Positions 34,234-43,984 are shown, counted from the first letter of the stretch. The stretch: 64,000 nucleotides of DNA from CAVVAY01 sp963746465 (GCA_963746465.1 CAVVAY010000013.1:372001-436000), one strand, 5' to 3'. Program-made: numbers and translations. Notes: generated from the sequence alone by a model not told the origin.

Positions 34234-34962
34234 ATGCGCGCCACCGTGCTCCCGCTGACCGGCGAGCGCACCGTCCCCGGCGTCACGCACGAGAACTACT
34301 GGTTCCAGCGGCACGTGGCCGCCTACCGGTGGGCGGCAGGGGTGTTGCCGCTGCGCGACGCGGTGGTGGTCGAGGCAGGCTGCGGCGAGGGGTACGGCGG
34401 TGCGCTGATGGCCGAGGCCGGCGCGGCCGTGGTGGCCGGGCTGGACCTCGACCTCCCCACGCTGCGGCACGCCGCCGCTCGGTACCACCGGGTCGGGGCC
34501 GTGCAGGCCAACCTGGTCGCCCTGCCCCTCGCCGATGGGGTCGCCGACCTCGTCGTCAGCTGTCAGGTCGTCGAGCACCTCTGGGACCAGGACGCGTTCG
34601 TCGGCGAGTGCGCCCGGGTGCTGCGCACCGGCGGCCGGCTGGTCGTCACCACCCCGAACCGGCTCACCTTCCCGCCGGGCAACCCGTTCCACAGCCGCGA
34701 GCTGGACGCCGGCGAGCTCAGCCGGCTCGTCGGCCGGCACCTCGACGTCGACCGGGTGCTCGGGCTGCGCCACGGGCCCAGGCTGGCCACCGACGACCTG
34801 CACCGTGGCGACCTGGTCGCGGCCCAGGTGGCAGCCGAGCCTGACCGGCGCGACGACGACCTGCGGGCCCGGGTCGCGGCGGTCACCCCCGCCGACTTCG
34901 AGGTCGCCGACCGGGACCTCGACAGCTGCCTCGACCTGCTGCTCGTCGCCGTACGCCGGTGA
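34234..34962 (+). CDS. SAM-dependent methyltransferase (Rv3030-like)
   Basis: A 242-aa class I methyltransferase. The SAM motif is VVEAGCGEGYGGALM near 48-62, and post-motif blocks are CQVVEHLWD and LRTGGRLVVTTPNR. Its position between etfBA and a GH57 enzyme is that of M. tuberculosis Rv3030, which has been proposed to act in methylglucose lipopolysaccharide synthesis; the role here is inferred from this order. Its stop overlaps the GTG of the GH57 gene (GTGA). Confidence 0.85.
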   Translation: MRATVLPLTGERTVPGVTHENYWFQRHVAAYRWAAGVLPLRDAVVVEAGCGEGYGGALMAEAGAAVVAGLDLDLPTLRHAAARYHRVGAVQANLVALPLADGVADLVVSCQVVEHLWDQDAFVGECARVLRTGGRLVVTTPNRLTFPPGNPFHSRELDAGELSRLVGRHLDVDRVLGLRHGPRLATDDLHRGDLVAAQVAAEPDRRDDDLRARVAAVTPADFEVADRDLDSCLDLLLVAVRR

Positions 34963-36459
34963 CCGCACCGGTCGGGACGCTCTGCATCGTCCTGCACACC
35001 CACCTGCCCTGGCTCCCCCGGCACGGCACCTGGCCGGTCGGCGAGGAGTGGCTGCACCAGGCCTGGTCCGGCTGCTACCTGCCGCTGGTGGAGGTGCTCG
35101 ACCGGCTGGCCGGGGAGGGCCGGCGTGACCTCCTGAGCCTCGGCGTCACGCCGGTCCTCGCGGCCGCGCTCGACGACCCGTACGCACTGCGCGAGCACCA
35201 CGGATGGCTCGGACGCTGGCGGCTGCGCGCCGAGGAGCTGGCGCAGCAGCGCGAGCCGGCACTGCGCGCCACGGCGACCGAGGAGTTCCGCGCGGCCTCC
35301 CGCGCGCTGACGGCCTTCGAGGCGCGATGGGGCCGCGGCGGCTCTGCGGCGCTCCGACCGCTGGTCGACTCCGGCGCCGTCGAGCTGCTGGGCGGGCCGC
35401 TGACCCATCCGATCCTGCCGCTGCTGCCGCCGGAGGTGGCGTCGTTCGCCCTCCGTAGCGGCCTCGACGACGCAGCGCTCCGGGTCGGGAACCGGCCCCG
35501 GGGGTTGTGGGCCCCGGAGTGCGCCTGGGCTCCCGGCCTCGAGGAGCTCTACGCCGATGCCGGGGTCGGGCACTTCCTCGTCGACGAGCCGACCGTCCGC
35601 GCGGCCGGCGGGACCACCCACCGGCCGTGGCGGGTCGCTGACACCGATGTGGTGGCGGTGGCCCGGGACCTCGCCCTCACCGACCTGGTGTGGTCGTCGC
35701 GGTCCGGCTTCCCGCGTGGGGCCGCCTACCGCGACTTCCACGACGTCCATCCGACCGGCCTGCGGCCGTCGCGGGTGACCGACCCGCACGACCCGCGCAA
35801 GCAGCCCTATCGACCAGCGGCCGCCGCAGCCGCGGTGCGCGAGGACGCGGCCACCTTCGTCGCTGCCGTGCGCGACCGGCTGACCGGCCGGTCACAGCCG
35901 GGCGCAGCGCCACCGATCGCCGTGGTCGCCTGGGACACCGAGCTGTTCGGGCACTGGTGGCACGAAGGGCCGCAGTTCCTCGAGCAGGTGCTCCGCATGC
36001 TGCCGGACGCCGGCGTGCGCACCGCGACCCTCGAGCAGGTGGCCGGGCGAGGCAACCGCCTCTCTGGACCTGCCCGCCGGCAGCTGGGGAGCGGGCAAGG
36101 ACCTGCGGCTGTGGACCGGGGAGCCGGTGGCCGACCTCGCGGCCGGCGGCCGCGCCGTGGCCGACCGCCTGCTCGACGTCGTACGCCGGTGCGCCCCGCC
36201 CGGGACCAGCCGGCGCCCGGACCTGGACGACCTGGCCCGGGAGGCGATGCTGGCGCTGGCCAGCGACTGGGCGTTCATGGTGTCGCGGGACAGCGCCGCC
36301 GGGTACGCCCGGGAGCGGCAGACCGCACACTGCGCCCGCTTCCATGCCCTGGCGGACGCGCTGGAGGGCAGCGGACCGCACCCCGGACCGTCGCAGGACG
36401 GCGCGCTCGCGGCCCACCTGGACGCCCGGCTGCTGGTCGGCGGCCGCGCGCGGGCTTGA
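34959..36459 (+). pseudogene. GH57 1,4-alpha-glucan branching enzyme, frameshifted
   Basis: The first 360 or so codons encode a GH57 branching enzyme like Rv3031: LHTHLPWLPRHG at the N-terminus, the nucleophile glutamate in LWAPECAWAPG, and the acid in VVAWDTELFGHWW. Near 36045-36047 (a GGG run) the frame shifts by +1. The expected continuation (LDLPAGSWGAGKDLRLW, then MLALASDWAFMVSRDSA) lies in the next frame and stops at 36459. Without correction the protein ends in unrelated sequence at 36572 and loses its C-terminal helical domain. A sequencing error, a recent mutation or programmed frameshifting are all possible. Confidence 0.85.
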
Positions 36460-36514
36460 GCCGGCCCGCGCCCGGGCAGACACCGAGGACCGTCCTCCCC
36501 GCGCGAGGTGCCCG

Positions 36515-36649
36515 ATGTCCCGACTCGTCGTCCTGCTGGTCCTCGTCGGCGCCTTCGCCCCCGCCGCCGTGATGGGGGCGCTGCCGCTGCTGCTGCTGGC
36601 GGTGGTCTCGCTGACCGCGATGATCGCGGCGGTGCGGCTCGCGCTCTAG
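36515..36649 (+). CDS. 44-aa membrane protein
   Basis: A small hydrophobic protein with two closely spaced helices (MSRLVVLLVLVGAFAPAAVM and LPLLLLAVVSLTAMIAAVRL). GAGGTG lies 4 nt before the ATG. It ends 3 bp into the convergent acyltransferase gene. Its function is unknown; it stands where a glycosyltransferase gene (Rv3032-like) would be expected by synteny. Confidence 0.6.
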   Translation: MSRLVVLLVLVGAFAPAAVMGALPLLLLAVVSLTAMIAAVRLAL

Positions 36650-37341
36650 CGGCCCTGCTGCGCGTGCTTTCGGGCCATGTCCGCCAGGGCGGCGCGGTGC
36701 TCGGCGGTCGCGGCGAAGATGGCGGCCCGGTCGCGCACCACCCGGCCTGGGATGCCGGCCACGACGCTGCCCGCCGGTACCTCGCCTCGGACCACGGTGT
36801 GCGCGGCGAGCACGCAGCCGTCGCCGACCCGGGCGCCACGCAGCACCGAGGCCTTGACCCCCACCCACACGTCGGCGCCGATCCGTACCGGCGACTTCAC
36901 GATCCCCTGGTCCTTGATGGGGACGTGCAGGTCGTCGAAGCGATGGTCGAAGTCGCCGACGTACACCCAGTCGGCGACGATGCAGCGCGGGCCGACCTCG
37001 ATGTCCAGGTAGCAGTTGAGGGTGTCCTCGCGGCCGAGCACGGTCTTGTCCCCGATCCGCAACGTCCCCTCGTGGGCGCGCAGCGAGCAGCGGTCACCGA
37101 GGTGCACCCACCGCCCGAGCACCACCCGGCCGTAATCGGGCCGGGCCGTGATCTCGACACCCTTGCCGAGGAACACGAAACCCTCGGTGACGACCTCCGG
37201 GTGCCGCAGCCGGAGCCGCAGGAACCGCCAGTAGCGCACCAGGTAGTACGCCGTGTAGGCACGGTTGCGCAGCACCCAGCGCAGGCTGTCCGGCGACACG
37301 AACCGCCGCAACGGCACCTGTCGGGGGTCGCGGGAACTCAC
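36646..37341 (-). CDS. Hexapeptide-repeat acyltransferase (Rv3034c-like)
   Basis: A 231-aa protein with a left-handed beta-helix of hexapeptide repeats: VVLGRWVHLGDRCSLRAHEG, RIGADVWVGVKASVLRGARV, VVAGIPGRVVR. The pattern fits maltose/galactoside O-acetyltransferase-type enzymes, and AHTVVRGEVPAGSVVAGIP is their usual C-terminal end. It is last in an enoyl-CoA hydratase-methyltransferase-acyltransferase operon, with a GTGA overlap. Acylation of a glycan or glycolipid is inferred. Confidence 0.85.
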   Translation of the reverse strand: MSSRDPRQVPLRRFVSPDSLRWVLRNRAYTAYYLVRYWRFLRLRLRHPEVVTEGFVFLGKGVEITARPDYGRVVLGRWVHLGDRCSLRAHEGTLRIGDKTVLGREDTLNCYLDIEVGPRCIVADWVYVGDFDHRFDDLHVPIKDQGIVKSPVRIGADVWVGVKASVLRGARVGDGCVLAAHTVVRGEVPAGSVVAGIPGRVVRDRAAIFAATAEHRAALADMARKHAQQGR

Positions 37342-38294
37342 TCCGGCCGGGTCCCGGTGAGCAGCACGTTGTAGAACAGCTGCTGCGGCAGCGCCCGGGA
37401 CAGCACCCGGTCGACCGCCGAGAGCCGCTGCCAGGACCGGTAGGCGAACATCGCCCAGCGCAGGCCGAGCCGCTCGGGGTTGACGGCCGCCTCGAAGGTG
37501 CGCACCGGCCAGCCCAGGAACGCCGCTGTGAGCTCCTCGGTCGCGGTCCGCACGTCGACCGCGCCGGCCCGCAGCGCGATGCCTGCCAGCGCCCGCGGGT
37601 CGAAGGTGTGGATGTCGACCACCGACTCCAGGGCGGCCGCCCGCGACGACTCGGCCAGCTCCTCGGCCGGCCGCGACCAGCGCTGGCGCAGCGGCGCGAG
37701 GTGCGTGACCGCGGTGGTGGCCTGCCAGGTCAGCCGCCCGAGCCGGCGGGCGTACCAGTCTCCGACGGTCGTCGGCTCGCCGGCGAACACGAACCGGCCG
37801 CCCGGCCGGAGCACACGCAGCACCTCGCGCAGGGCGAGCTCGACGTCCGGGATGTGGTGCAGCACGGCGTGCCCGACGACCAGGTCGACGCTCGCGTCGT
37901 CGTAGGGGATGGACTCGGCATCCGCGACCCGGCCCTCGACCTCGAGACCCAGGCCGGCGCCGTTCCGGACCGCGGCCTCGACCATGCCGGGTGAGAGGTC
38001 AGTCACGTGACCCTTGGCCGCCACACCTGCCTGCATCAGGTTGAGCAGGAAGAACCCGGTGCCGCTGCCGAGCTCCAGCGCCTCGGCGTACGGCCAGCGG
38101 CCCATGTCGTTCCGACCGACGGCGGCGACGAACCGGTCGCGCGCGTAGTCGATGCACCGCTGGTCGTAGGAGATCGACCACTTCTCGTCGTAGGTGGAGG
38201 CCTCCCAGTCGTGGTAGAGCACGTTCGCGAGCTTGGGGTCGGTCCAGGCCCGCTCGACCTCGTCGGCCGTGGGGTTCGGGTTCGGCGTGCTCAT
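37338..38294 (-). CDS. SAM-dependent methyltransferase (Rv3037c/Rv3038c-like)
   Basis: A 318-aa class I methyltransferase with SAM motif ALELGSGTGFFLLNL near 71-85, VTDLSPGMVEAA, and the post-motif blocks LVVGHAVLHHIPDVE and LRPGGRFVFAGEP. The C-terminal 100 residues are helical and extend beyond the core fold. ATG 38294 overlaps the enoyl-CoA hydratase stop (ATGA). Together with the acyltransferase it may modify a polysaccharide or lipid; the substrate cannot be seen. Confidence 0.85.
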   Translation of the reverse strand: MSTPNPNPTADEVERAWTDPKLANVLYHDWEASTYDEKWSISYDQRCIDYARDRFVAAVGRNDMGRWPYAEALELGSGTGFFLLNLMQAGVAAKGHVTDLSPGMVEAAVRNGAGLGLEVEGRVADAESIPYDDASVDLVVGHAVLHHIPDVELALREVLRVLRPGGRFVFAGEPTTVGDWYARRLGRLTWQATTAVTHLAPLRQRWSRPAEELAESSRAAALESVVDIHTFDPRALAGIALRAGAVDVRTATEELTAAFLGWPVRTFEAAVNPERLGLRWAMFAYRSWQRLSAVDRVLSRALPQQLFYNVLLTGTRPE

Positions 38295-39079
38295 CGGCCC
38301 GTGAACGTGGCCTTGCCGGGACCGTGCTCGACGAAGGACTCCATGCCGACCCGCCGGTCCTCGGTGGCGAACAGGCCCGAGAACTGCAGCCGCTCGAGCT
38401 CGAGCCCGGTCGCGAGGTCGGTCTCCAGGCCGCCGTCGACGGCTTCCTTGGCGGCCCGCAGGGCCAACCCCGGGCCCCCGACGAAGCGGGCAGCCAGCTC
38501 GCGGGCGGCGGCGTAGACCTCGTCGGCCGGCACGACCTTGTCGACCAGCCCGATCCGCAGGGCCTCCTGCGCGTCGACGAACCGGCCGGTGAAGATGATG
38601 TCCTTGGCCCTGGACGGCCCGACCAGCCTCGGCAGCCGTTGGGTTCCCCCGGCACCGGGGATGACGCCGAGCTGGATCTCGGGCTGCCCGAGCTTGGCGT
38701 TGTCGCCGCAGACCCGGAAGTCGGCGCACAGCGCCAGCTCGCAACCGCCACCCAGCGCGTAACCGGTGACCGCCGCCACCACCGGCTTCGGGATGCGGGC
38801 CACCGCGGTGAACGACGACTGCAGCGCGCCGGAGCGGGCCACCATGTCGGCGTACGTCATGGTGGCCATCTCCTTGATGTCCGCGCCGGCGGCGAACACC
38901 TTCTCCCCGCCGTAGATGACGACGGCTGCGACGTCGCTGCGCTGGCCGGCCTCGTGGGCAGCGGCGCGCAGCTCCTCCTGCACCTGCACGTTGAGAGCGT
39001 TCATCGGCGGCCGGTCCAGCCGGATGGTGCCGATGCCGTCCTCGACTTCGAGCCGGACGAGTGCTGCGTCAGTACTCAT
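38291..39079 (-). CDS. Enoyl-CoA hydratase/isomerase
   Basis: A 262-aa crotonase-fold enzyme hydrating 2-enoyl-CoA. Both catalytic glutamates are present, E114 in GGGCELALCADFR and E134 in GQPEIQLGVIPGAGG, and the oxyanion loop is FAAGADIKEM. This combination supports true hydratase activity. It corresponds by order to echA17 (Rv3039c). Confidence 0.93.
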   Translation of the reverse strand: MSTDAALVRLEVEDGIGTIRLDRPPMNALNVQVQEELRAAAHEAGQRSDVAAVVIYGGEKVFAAGADIKEMATMTYADMVARSGALQSSFTAVARIPKPVVAAVTGYALGGGCELALCADFRVCGDNAKLGQPEIQLGVIPGAGGTQRLPRLVGPSRAKDIIFTGRFVDAQEALRIGLVDKVVPADEVYAAARELAARFVGGPGLALRAAKEAVDGGLETDLATGLELERLQFSGLFATEDRRVGMESFVEHGPGKATFTGR

Positions 39080-39119
39080 GCGGGTGAGGGTAACCGCCGG
39101 GCGGCATGCCCTCGTCCCC

Positions 39120-39125
39120 TACCGT
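39120..39125 (+). promoter_or_regulatory. Candidate -10 box, leaderless glgX transcript
   Basis: TACCGT ends 6 nt before the GTG at 39132, inside the 52-bp gap between divergent genes. Confidence 0.45.
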
Positions 39126-39131
39126 GACCGA

Positions 39132-41267
39132 GTGGAACCCCACGAGATCACTCGCTCGGCTCCCGATCCCGCGGGGGCCCCGAAACCTCTCGTCCCCCGG
39201 CTCGGCGCCCACCCCGACGACCGCGGCACGTCGTTCGCCGTCTTCAGCCGCGGCGACGACGTCGAGCTCTGCCTGCTCGACGACGACGGCGGCCAGCGGG
39301 TCGTGCGGCTTCCCGACCGCACCAACGACGTGTGGCACGGGTACGTCGAGGGTGTCCGGCCCGGCCAGCGCTACGGCTACCGGGTGCACGGCCCGTGGGA
39401 CCCCGGCCACGGGCATCGGTTCAACCCGGCCAAGCTGCTCACCGACCCGTACGCCCGGGCCCTGCAGGGCGACCTCCGGCTCGACGACGCGGTGCTCGGG
39501 CCGGACCCGGCGGCCGACGACTCGGTCGCGGACACCCGGGACTCGGCGCCGTTCGTGCCGCACTCGGTGGTCGTCGACCCGGCCTACGACTGGCGGGGCG
39601 ACCGTCGCCCCGAGGTGCCGTGGGCCGACACCGTCGTCTACGAGCTGCACGTGAAGGGCTTCACCGCCGCGCATCCCGGGGTGCCCGAGCACCTGCGCGG
39701 CACGTACGCCGGGCTCGCCCACCCGGCGGCGATCGATCATCTGGTCGGCCTCGGCGTCACCACCGTCGAGCTGCTGCCGGTGCACCACTTCACCAGCGAG
39801 CCGGCCCTGCTCCGCCGCGGCAAGGTCAACTACTGGGGCTACAACTCGCTCGGCTTCTTCGCCCCGCACGCCGGCTACTCGGCCGCCGGTTCGCACGGGG
39901 AGCAGGTCGCTGAGTTCCGCGACATGGTCCGGGCGCTGCACGCCGCGGGGCTGGAGGTGCTCCTGGACGTCGTCTACAACCACACCGCCGAGGGTGGTGC
40001 GGACGGCCCGGTGCTGTCCTGGCGCGGCCTGGACAACGCGGCCTACTACCGGCTGCTGGGCGGTCGGCGCTACGTCGACGTCACCGGCTGCGGCAACACG
40101 CTGGACCTGCGGCACCCGCGGACGCTGGCGATGGCGACCGACTCGCTGCGGTACTGGGTGCAGGAGATGCACGTCGACGGTTTCCGGTTCGACCTCGCGC
40201 CCGCGCTGGCCCGCGGCACCGACGCCTTCGAGAAGCACGGCACGTTCCTCAGCGTGCTCGCCCAGGACCCGGTGCTGTCATCGGTGAAGCTCGTCGCCGA
40301 GCCCTGGGACGTCGGACCCGGCGGGTACCAGCTGGGCGGCTTCCCCGCTCCGTGGGCGGAGTGGAACGACCGGTATCGCGACACGGTCCGCGAGTCCTGG
40401 TTGGGCGGCCACGGCTCGGCCTGGAGCCACGTCGGCGGCGTGCGCGACCTTGCCTACCGGTTGGCCGGTTCGTCGGACCTGTTCGAGAGCCGGGGCCCGC
40501 TGGCGTCGGTGAACTTCGTGACGGCGCACGACGGGTTCACGCTGCACGACCTCGTCTCCTACGACCGCAAGCACAACGAGGCCAACGGCGAGGACAACCG
40601 GGACGGCACCGACGTCAACCACAGCTGGAACGGCGGGGTCGAGGGCAGCACCGACGACCCGGAGCTGCTCGCGCTGCGGCGACGGCTGATGCGCAACCTG
40701 CTGACGACCCTGCTGGTGTCCACCGGCGTCCCGATGCTCACCGCCGGTGACGAGTCGGGCCGCACCCAGAGCGGCAACAACAACGCCTACTGCACCGACG
40801 ACGAGTCGTCCTGGTTGTCCTGGGACCACACACCGTGGCAGCAGGACCTGCTCGCCTGGACCCGGGCGCTGCTCGCTCTGCGCCGCGCCAACCCGGCGCT
40901 GCGTTCCGACGAGTTCTTCGAGGGGCGGCCGGCCCACGCCGACGGCCGCAAGGACCTCGCCTGGTTCGGCCCCGACGGCCGGGAGATGACACCGGAGCGG
41001 TGGTTCGCCCACGACCTGCGGGTGCTCGGCCTCTACCTGTCGGCCGAGCCGGTCGCCGATCTCGAGATGGCCCCGTCGCTGCTGGTGCTGGTCAACTCCG
41101 GTGGCGGTCCGTCGGGCTTCCGGCTGCCGGGCCCGCCGTGGGGCTCGGCGTACGACGTGCTGCTGGACACCAGGACCGAGCAGCCGGCCGCCGGACCGGC
41201 CCACGAGCACGACACCGAGGTCGAGATCGGGCCGCACACCACCGTGGTCCTCGCCGCCCGGCGCTAG
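39132..41267 (+). CDS. glgX: Glycogen debranching enzyme GlgX
   Basis: A GH13 isoamylase-type enzyme that hydrolyses alpha-1,6 branches left after phosphorylase action. The 711-aa protein has an N-terminal CBM48-like domain (about 20-130), nucleophile D354 in DGFRFDLAPALAR, acid E390 in LVAEPWDVG and the aspartate in TAHDGFTLHDL. GTG 39132 is the best start; there is no Shine-Dalgarno. It ends convergently with glgP, both stop codons sharing CTAG. Confidence 0.95.
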   Translation: MEPHEITRSAPDPAGAPKPLVPRLGAHPDDRGTSFAVFSRGDDVELCLLDDDGGQRVVRLPDRTNDVWHGYVEGVRPGQRYGYRVHGPWDPGHGHRFNPAKLLTDPYARALQGDLRLDDAVLGPDPAADDSVADTRDSAPFVPHSVVVDPAYDWRGDRRPEVPWADTVVYELHVKGFTAAHPGVPEHLRGTYAGLAHPAAIDHLVGLGVTTVELLPVHHFTSEPALLRRGKVNYWGYNSLGFFAPHAGYSAAGSHGEQVAEFRDMVRALHAAGLEVLLDVVYNHTAEGGADGPVLSWRGLDNAAYYRLLGGRRYVDVTGCGNTLDLRHPRTLAMATDSLRYWVQEMHVDGFRFDLAPALARGTDAFEKHGTFLSVLAQDPVLSSVKLVAEPWDVGPGGYQLGGFPAPWAEWNDRYRDTVRESWLGGHGSAWSHVGGVRDLAYRLAGSSDLFESRGPLASVNFVTAHDGFTLHDLVSYDRKHNEANGEDNRDGTDVNHSWNGGVEGSTDDPELLALRRRLMRNLLTTLLVSTGVPMLTAGDESGRTQSGNNNAYCTDDESSWLSWDHTPWQQDLLAWTRALLALRRANPALRSDEFFEGRPAHADGRKDLAWFGPDGREMTPERWFAHDLRVLGLYLSAEPVADLEMAPSLLVLVNSGGGPSGFRLPGPPWGSAYDVLLDTRTEQPAAGPAHEHDTEVEIGPHTTVVLAARR

Positions 41268-43888
41268 CGCAGGTCGCCCGAGTCCATGCCCGCGGCCTCG
41301 GCCGGCAGGGTGGCCAGGCCCAGCTCGGCCGGGGACGCGACCAGCCGGTGGTGCGGCACGACCCGCGCGGTGTAGCCGAACGGACCCGGCCGGTCGAGGG
41401 TGATGGTGCCGACATACCGGTGCCGACCGCCCTCGTAGGCCTCCTCGTGGCGCATCGGTACCGCGGCCGAGCCGGTGAGCTGGTCGTTCTCGTCGACCCG
41501 GCCGTGCACGACCTGGACGGCGACGTCCTCCGGCGAGAGCTGACCCAGCGACACGAACGCCCGCACCTCGAGGGTGCTGCCCACCTGTGGCGCGTCCGGG
41601 ACGCCGCCGGTCTCGACGTGGTCGACCCGGACGGTCGGCCACGCGGTGCGGACCCGGCTCTTCCAGGCCGCCAGCTCGCGGGCGCCGACGAAACCGCCGT
41701 CGAGGTCCCGTGCCGACCGGAAGGCGGGTGCGTACAGGCCGAGCACGTAGTCGCGCACCATCCGGGTGGCGAGCACCTGCGGCCCCAGGGTCTGCAGGGT
41801 GTGGCGCACCATCTCGATCCAGCGGGCCGGCAGGCCGTCCGCGTCCCGGTCGTAGAACAGCGGCGCGACGGTCTTCTCGAGCAGCTCGTAGAGCGCCGCT
41901 GCCTCGAGGTCGTCCCGGTGGTCCGGGTCGGTGACGCCGTCAGCCGTAGGGATGGCCCAGCCGTTGTGGCCGTCGTACATCTCGTCCCACCACCCGTCGA
42001 GCACCGACAGGTTGAGGCAGCCGTTCAGCGCCGCCTTCATGCCCGACGTGCCGCAGGCCTCCAGCGGGCGCAGAGGGTTGTTCAGCCACACGTCGCAGCC
42101 CGGGTACAGCTTCTGGGCCATCGCGATGTCGTAGTTGGGCAGGAAGATGATCCGGTCGCGCACGCCCGCCTGGTCGGCGAACCGCACGAGCTCCTGGATC
42201 AGCTTCTTGCCGCCGTCGTCGGCCGGGTGCGCCTTGCCGGCGATGACGATCTGGATCGGCCGCTCCGGGTGACGCAGCAGCGCAGTCAGCCGCTCCTGGT
42301 CGCGCAGCATCAGGGTCAGTCGCTTGTACGACGGCACCCGGCGCGCGAACCCGATGGTGAGGACGTCCGGGTCGAGGATCTTGTCCACCCAGCCGAGCTC
42401 TGCCTCGCTGGCGCCGCGCTGCACCCAGGACTGCCGGACCCGGCGCCGCGCGTCGGCGACCAGCCGTGCGCGCAGCAGGCCACGCACCGCCCAGATGTCG
42501 GAGTCCGGGACCCGCGCCACGTCGTCCCAGGACGCCAGGTCGGTCGGGCTCTCGACGATCTCCGGCCCGGCCATCGTGAGGACCTCTTGCGCCACCCAGG
42601 TCGGGGCGTGCACGCCGTTGGTGATGTAACCGATCGGCACCTCGGGCTCGTCGAAGCCGGGCCAGAGCCGGGAGAACATCTCGCGGGCGACGTGGCCGTG
42701 CAGCTCGGAGACCCCGTTGGCCCGCTGGGCCAGCCGGAAGCCCATCACCGCCATGTTGAAGATGGTGGGGTCGCCGCCGTCGTAGTCCTCGGCACCCAGG
42801 GCGAGCACCCGCTCGACCGGGATGCCCTGGACGGCGTTGTCGCCGCCGAAGTGCTGCTCGACGAGGTCCTTCGCGAACCGGTCGATACCGGCGGGAACCG
42901 GGGTGTGCGTCGTGAACAGCGTGGCGGCCCGGGCCGCCTCGACGGCCTCGTCGAAGGTCAGCCCGTGGTCCTCGATCAGCTCACGGATCCGCTCGATGCC
43001 GAGGAACCCGGCGTGGCCCTCGTTGGTGTGGAACACGTCCGGCGCGGGAGCGCCGGTCAGCCGGCTGTAGGCGCGCAGCGCCCGCACGCCGCCGATGCCC
43101 AGCAGCATCTCCTGGAGCAGGCGGTGCTCGCTGCCGCCGCCGTAGAGGCGGTCGGTGACGTCGCGCTCGGTCGGCTCGTTGTCCTCCACATCCGAGTCGA
43201 GCAGCAGCAGCGGGACCCGGCCGACCTGCGCCTTCCACACCTGGGCTGTCAGGTGCCGGCCGCCGGGCAGGCCGACTGTCACCTTGAGCGCGCTGCCGTC
43301 GGTCTCGCGCAGCAGCGAGATCGGCAGCCCGTCGGGGTCGAGCACCGGGTAGCGCTCCTGCTGCCAGCCCTCCCGCGACAGTGACTGCGCGAAGTAGCCG
43401 GACCGGTAGAGCAGCCCGACGCCGACGATCGGCACGCCGAGGTCGGAGGCGGCCTTGAGGTGGTCGCCGGCCAGGATGCCCAGGCCGCCGGAGTACTGCG
43501 GCAGCGCGGCGGTGATGCCGTACTCGGGCGAGAAGTATGCAATTGCACCAGGGACGGCCTCGGCAGCGTCGCCGCCGGCCGCGGTCGCGAGCACGCCCTG
43601 GTACCAGCGGTCGCCCTCGAGGTAGGCGCGCAGGTCCGCGGCCGCCTCGTCCACCCGGCGTACGACGTCGGGGTCGGAAGCCAGCGCCGTGAGGCGCTCG
43701 GGCCCGAGGGCGCCGAGCAGCTGCACCGGGTCGCCACCCACCTGCTCCCACAGCACCGGGTCCAGGCTCTCGAACAGCTGCTGGCTCCTGGTGTCCCAGC
43801 ACCAGCGCAGGTTGAGGGCGAGCTCGCCGAGTGGGTCGAGCTCCGGGGGCAGCACGGTGCGGACGGTGAACCGTCGGATGGCCTTCAC
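41264..43888 (-). CDS. glgP: Alpha-glucan phosphorylase
   Basis: It releases glucose-1-phosphate from the ends of alpha-1,4-glucans. The 874-aa protein is of the actinobacterial type with an N-terminal DUF3417-like segment (about 1-115). YFSPEYGITAALPQYSGGLG and the PLP-lysine block EACGTSGMKAALNG are clear. GTG 43888 was chosen; the TATCCT box 7 nt upstream suggests a leaderless mRNA. It diverges from glgE, the opposing biosynthetic gene, across 110 bp. Confidence 0.95.
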   Translation of the reverse strand: MKAIRRFTVRTVLPPELDPLGELALNLRWCWDTRSQQLFESLDPVLWEQVGGDPVQLLGALGPERLTALASDPDVVRRVDEAAADLRAYLEGDRWYQGVLATAAGGDAAEAVPGAIAYFSPEYGITAALPQYSGGLGILAGDHLKAASDLGVPIVGVGLLYRSGYFAQSLSREGWQQERYPVLDPDGLPISLLRETDGSALKVTVGLPGGRHLTAQVWKAQVGRVPLLLLDSDVEDNEPTERDVTDRLYGGGSEHRLLQEMLLGIGGVRALRAYSRLTGAPAPDVFHTNEGHAGFLGIERIRELIEDHGLTFDEAVEAARAATLFTTHTPVPAGIDRFAKDLVEQHFGGDNAVQGIPVERVLALGAEDYDGGDPTIFNMAVMGFRLAQRANGVSELHGHVAREMFSRLWPGFDEPEVPIGYITNGVHAPTWVAQEVLTMAGPEIVESPTDLASWDDVARVPDSDIWAVRGLLRARLVADARRRVRQSWVQRGASEAELGWVDKILDPDVLTIGFARRVPSYKRLTLMLRDQERLTALLRHPERPIQIVIAGKAHPADDGGKKLIQELVRFADQAGVRDRIIFLPNYDIAMAQKLYPGCDVWLNNPLRPLEACGTSGMKAALNGCLNLSVLDGWWDEMYDGHNGWAIPTADGVTDPDHRDDLEAAALYELLEKTVAPLFYDRDADGLPARWIEMVRHTLQTLGPQVLATRMVRDYVLGLYAPAFRSARDLDGGFVGARELAAWKSRVRTAWPTVRVDHVETGGVPDAPQVGSTLEVRAFVSLGQLSPEDVAVQVVHGRVDENDQLTGSAAVPMRHEEAYEGGRHRYVGTITLDRPGPFGYTARVVPHHRLVASPAELGLATLPAEAAGMDSGDLR

Positions 43889-43895
43889 CGGCGGG

Positions 43896-43901
43896 AGGAT
43901 A
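43896..43901 (-). promoter_or_regulatory. Candidate -10 box, leaderless glgP transcript
   Basis: TATCCT ends 7 nt before the GTG at 43888; no ribosome site is visible. Confidence 0.45.
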
Positions 43902-43984
43902 CTGGTCCGACGGGGTGGCACGGCACGCGCGCCCGCGCTGCGGACGCCGCCGGGTCGAGTGTGTGCAGCACCCTGGTTCGTGGG

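Noticed and set aside
36127..36572. Separate small genes in the two frames after the GH57 break
   Set aside because: The 36127-36459 frame matches the C-terminal domain of GH57 branching enzymes, and the other frame is meaningless sequence, so one broken gene explains both.
41260..41270. CTAG shared by the stop codons of glgX and glgP
   Set aside because: A neat convergent overlap, but it follows simply from two TAG stops meeting and implies no function.
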